Below, piece by piece: positions 61,946-64,000 of a DNA stretch of 64,000 nt. Each line of letters begins with the position of its first letter. The stretch's first letter is position 1. The notes under the pieces are model-generated. The model did no database searches. It was not told where the DNA came from and was given only the letters and a program-made list of their open reading frames with translations. The stretch is from G963422445 sp963422445. Lineage in GTDB: Bacteria; Pseudomonadota; Alphaproteobacteria; Thalassobaculales; Thalassobaculaceae. The stretch lies in contig OY729512.2 of assembly GCA_963422445.2 (NCBI GenBank), positions 5,580,001 to 5,644,000 on the forward strand. Direction: 5' to 3'. A program made the position numbers and the translations under genes.

Positions 61946-62756
61946 GGCCGCTCTCCCGCGCGGTGAGGAGGAAGATACGCTCGGCGAGCTGGTCCTCGGC
62001 GAGCACGCCGAAGCCGACCGGCAGCGCCCGTTTCGTCACCGTGTCGAACAGCGCGACGGCGGGCAGCGGTCCGCCGGCGAGCCCGAGCCGGGCCGCGCGC
62101 CCGTTGTCCGGCACCGCCTCGGGCCAGCCTTCGAGCGGTCCGCCCGACATCGAGACCGCCAGTACGTCGAGGCCGTGACGCAGGGCGAACGCGCGCAGGA
62201 GCGGCCCGAACACCCGGCACCCCGAGCAGTCGGTGTGGCCGAGATAGATGAGCCCGTAGCGCTCGCTCAGGTTCGCGAGCACCGCGTCGCGCTCCTCGCG
62301 CCGCGCCTGCCCCCAGACCTGCTTGGCGAGCGCGCCGACCGGGCGCGTGAGCGTGTAGTCGATCTCCGGGGTCGCCCAGACCGTGCGGCGGAAGGCGTCG
62401 GAGAACGCCGCCGCCCGCTGCAGCGTCTCCTGTTGCAGGCGCAGATAGGCCGCGACCTTCGCGGGCGCCGGATCGAGGATCGCCTGGGCGCGGGCCTCCT
62501 CCAACGCTTGGCGCATGGCCTTGATACGCGCCATCGCGTTCTGCGTCGCCGGCGGGGCGAACGCGTCCTGTCGTGGCGCCTCGTCGATGTCCTCGTCGTC
62601 CCGGTCGCAGTAGAAGTGCCAGCCGAGGGCGGCGACCGTGTCCGCCGAGCCGCACCAGCCGCGCCACTCGCCCGCGCTGACCGGGAAGGCCGCCGCCAAC
62701 GCCAGCGCCAGGCAGCCCGCCCGCAACAGGAGCCCCATGTTCCGCGCCCCGGCCAT
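61935..62756 (-). CDS. traF: Conjugal transfer protein TraF, thioredoxin-like
   Basis: 273 aa. A signal peptide (LLLRAGCLALALAAAFPVSA) leads to the TraF family region (EWRGWCGS, GWHFYCDRDDED). A thioredoxin fold carries a Cys-x-x-Cys motif (Cys177-Ser-Gly-Cys180 in GHTDCSGCRVF), pointing to disulfide exchange in the periplasm, which fits a cysteine-rich TraN encoded just upstream. Many F-type TraF proteins lack this CxxC. The ATG at 62756 overlaps the traN stop as TGATG. Confidence 0.92.
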   Translation of the reverse strand: MAGARNMGLLLRAGCLALALAAAFPVSAGEWRGWCGSADTVAALGWHFYCDRDDEDIDEAPRQDAFAPPATQNAMARIKAMRQALEEARAQAILDPAPAKVAAYLRLQQETLQRAAAFSDAFRRTVWATPEIDYTLTRPVGALAKQVWGQARREERDAVLANLSERYGLIYLGHTDCSGCRVFGPLLRAFALRHGLDVLAVSMSGGPLEGWPEAVPDNGRAARLGLAGGPLPAVALFDTVTKRALPVGFGVLAEDQLAERIFLLTARESGHDY

Positions 62757-63901
62757 CACGGGCTCCGCTCGTAGAACGCGCGCACCCGGTCCCGCATGAA
62801 TGACTGGGTGCTGTCCCGACCCGGCAGCGCGATGGACGGCTCCCGGGACCCGTCGACGAGGTCTTGGGTGAACTCGGTGAGGTCGAGCCGGTCGAAGTCG
62901 ATGCGCTCGACCTCGGCCACGGTGAAGCCCCGGCAGCTGCCCCAGCCCAGCCCAAGCTGCGGGCGCGCTTGCTGGTGCAGGATGCGCCCGAGCCTGGAGC
63001 CGAACACGCACCACTCGCGCTTGCGCCGGATGCACACCCCGAACACGCGCTTGGCGCAGCGCTTGCCGAGATAGTGCGTGTTGCCCGCGTGGCGCTCCTT
63101 GCCGAGCTCGATCTCGGCGCGGCTGCACCCGGCGATTCCGACCAGCAGGCCTGAGTTCCTGCAGCAGTTGGCGAGCCCGCCGAGCTTGATGGTGCAGGCC
63201 CGGCGCTCGCCGGCGAAGAAGCGCAGACGATCGCGGTCGAACTCCTCGCCGCCCATCTCCAGCACCATGTTGAGCATGGCCGCGGAGCGCGCGAAGCCGG
63301 TGTTGCCCTGGCTCCCGACGGTCTCGCAACCGGCCCCGACGCATGAAGTGACGCTGCCGCACGAGCCGCCGCGGCCGGCGTCCGCGACCCCGGCCGTGCA
63401 GTCCGTGACGCGCCCCGAAGCGAGACCGTCGGCGCGGTGCGCCGGATCCTCCGGACTGGCCTCCACCGCCCTGGCCCGCGCGATGCCCGGATCGTTCGGC
63501 GGGACCGGCGCGGCGGGGCGCACCGCCGTTCCCTCGATCACCGCGCGCCCGGCCTTGGCCCCGGGATCGTCCGGACGGCCAAGCCGTGCGCGGGCCGCGT
63601 CCTCCAGGCCGGCGGCGTTCAAGTTGCGCTCCGACACGTTCGTCCCCGCGTAACCGGGCACCGTTCGGGCCTTCGACGCGTCCCTGGCGATCGCGCCCGC
63701 CGCCGCGGTCCCGGCCTGGCCGATCTCGCGGGCGGCCGCTTTGGGGTCGTCCGCATGCGCCGCCTGGCCCGCGAGGATCCAGAGCATCAGGCAGCACGCG
63801 GCGAGCATGGCCGTCCAGGCGAGCAGCCGGACGATTCGGGTCATGCGGTCGACCGCGACGGAGACCCGGTCGGGGTGAGGTTCAAGCCGTTCCATATTCA
63901 T
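62756..63901 (-). CDS. traN: Cysteine-rich mating-pair protein TraN
   Basis: 381 aa, shorter than the ~600-aa F TraN. An N-terminal hydrophobic segment (LLAWTAMLAACCLMLWILAG) serves as signal or anchor. The C-terminal half is cysteine-rich: TDCTAGVADAGRGGSCGSV, CCRNSGLLVGIAGCSRAEI, GKRCAKRVFGVCIRRKREWC, a TraN hallmark. It is an outer-membrane adhesin that stabilises mating pairs. The shortened middle suggests a reduced receptor-recognition region. It lies 2 nt after the preceding tra gene and overlaps traF. Confidence 0.88.
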   Translation of the reverse strand: MNMERLEPHPDRVSVAVDRMTRIVRLLAWTAMLAACCLMLWILAGQAAHADDPKAAAREIGQAGTAAAGAIARDASKARTVPGYAGTNVSERNLNAAGLEDAARARLGRPDDPGAKAGRAVIEGTAVRPAAPVPPNDPGIARARAVEASPEDPAHRADGLASGRVTDCTAGVADAGRGGSCGSVTSCVGAGCETVGSQGNTGFARSAAMLNMVLEMGGEEFDRDRLRFFAGERRACTIKLGGLANCCRNSGLLVGIAGCSRAEIELGKERHAGNTHYLGKRCAKRVFGVCIRRKREWCVFGSRLGRILHQQARPQLGLGWGSCRGFTVAEVERIDFDRLDLTEFTQDLVDGSREPSIALPGRDSTQSFMRDRVRAFYERSP

Positions 63902-63903
63902 CG

Positions 63904-64000
63904 TCAGTCCTCCCCGCGCAGGCGCTCGAGTCGCGCCCGCGCGATGTGCCGCCCGGCGTCGCCCTCGGAGGCGATGGCCTCCAGCGCGGCGGCAAGGCCG
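63904..64000 (-). CDS. 3' end of the preceding tra gene (possibly trbC)
   Basis: The last ~31 codons of a minus-strand gene: GLAAALEAIASEGDAGRHIA, ending RLRGED with a TGA at 63904-63906, 2 nt before the traN start. In F-type operons trbC precedes traN, so trbC is the likely identity, but too little is inside the window to confirm it. Confidence 0.5.
   Translation of the reverse strand, partial: GLAAALEAIASEGDAGRHIARARLERLRGED

Overview
This is high-GC DNA with alphaproteobacterial character. It carries a block of F-type conjugation genes (traN, traF, traH, traG, a TraD-like coupling protein and a MobF/TrwC-like relaxase) and a plasmid/ICE maintenance module (large ParB-like protein, GHKL ATPase, strawberry-notch helicase, RadC, SSB, Toprim protein). 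The window is therefore part of a conjugative plasmid or integrative conjugative element. I see no rRNA, tRNA, CRISPR array or replication initiator.

Layout. (1) 1-23.2 kb, plus strand: mobile-element backbone. It holds the 3' end of a PAPS-reductase-like gene, a ParB-like protein, a GHKL ATPase and a small paralogue of its C-terminus, small unknown genes, a methyltransferase-strawberry notch fusion, a TacA/TacT-type toxin-antitoxin pair, RadC, a SLOG protein, SSB, a group II intron just after the ssb stop, an AlkB-like dioxygenase, a Toprim protein, a DUF4326-NADAR protein split by a frameshift, and a DUF2493 protein. (2) 23.2-38.6 kb, plus strand: a defence operon of an AbiE-type pair, a 1755-aa helicase-DUF1998 protein, a DrmD-like SNF2 helicase, an Eco57I/PglX-like adenine methyltransferase whose C-terminus contains 38 copies of CCGAG, its out-of-frame C-terminal specificity segment, and a 2H-phosphoesterase-like gene. 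(3) 38.6-41.3 kb: a decayed relaxase 3' fragment and a complete IS1595-family element with an 8-bp target duplication. (4) 41.3-51.4 kb, minus strand: a second defence block with a Ski2/HamB-like helicase, a HamA-like PD-(D/E)XK protein, an OLD-family ATPase/TOPRIM nuclease, the IetS/IetA protease-ATPase pair and a ribbon-helix-helix regulator. (5) 51.5-64 kb, mostly minus strand: another relaxase tail remnant, then intact traI, traD, traG, traH, traF, traN and the end of a further tra gene.

Reading: traN-F-H-G build the mating-pair/secretion apparatus, and TraD and TraI couple and process DNA. The ParB/GHKL/Sno/SSB/RadC block probably supports maintenance and establishment in the recipient. 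The two defence blocks sit at the 3' end of traI. Each is bordered by a diverged traI tail, which suggests a modular insertion hotspot. The strongest single observation is the CCGAG tract in the methyltransferase. At 38 copies the gene ends early; at 37 (or 34, 40, ...) copies the reading frame continues through the specificity segment to 37926, which predicts a phase-variable, DISARM/BREX-like restriction system.
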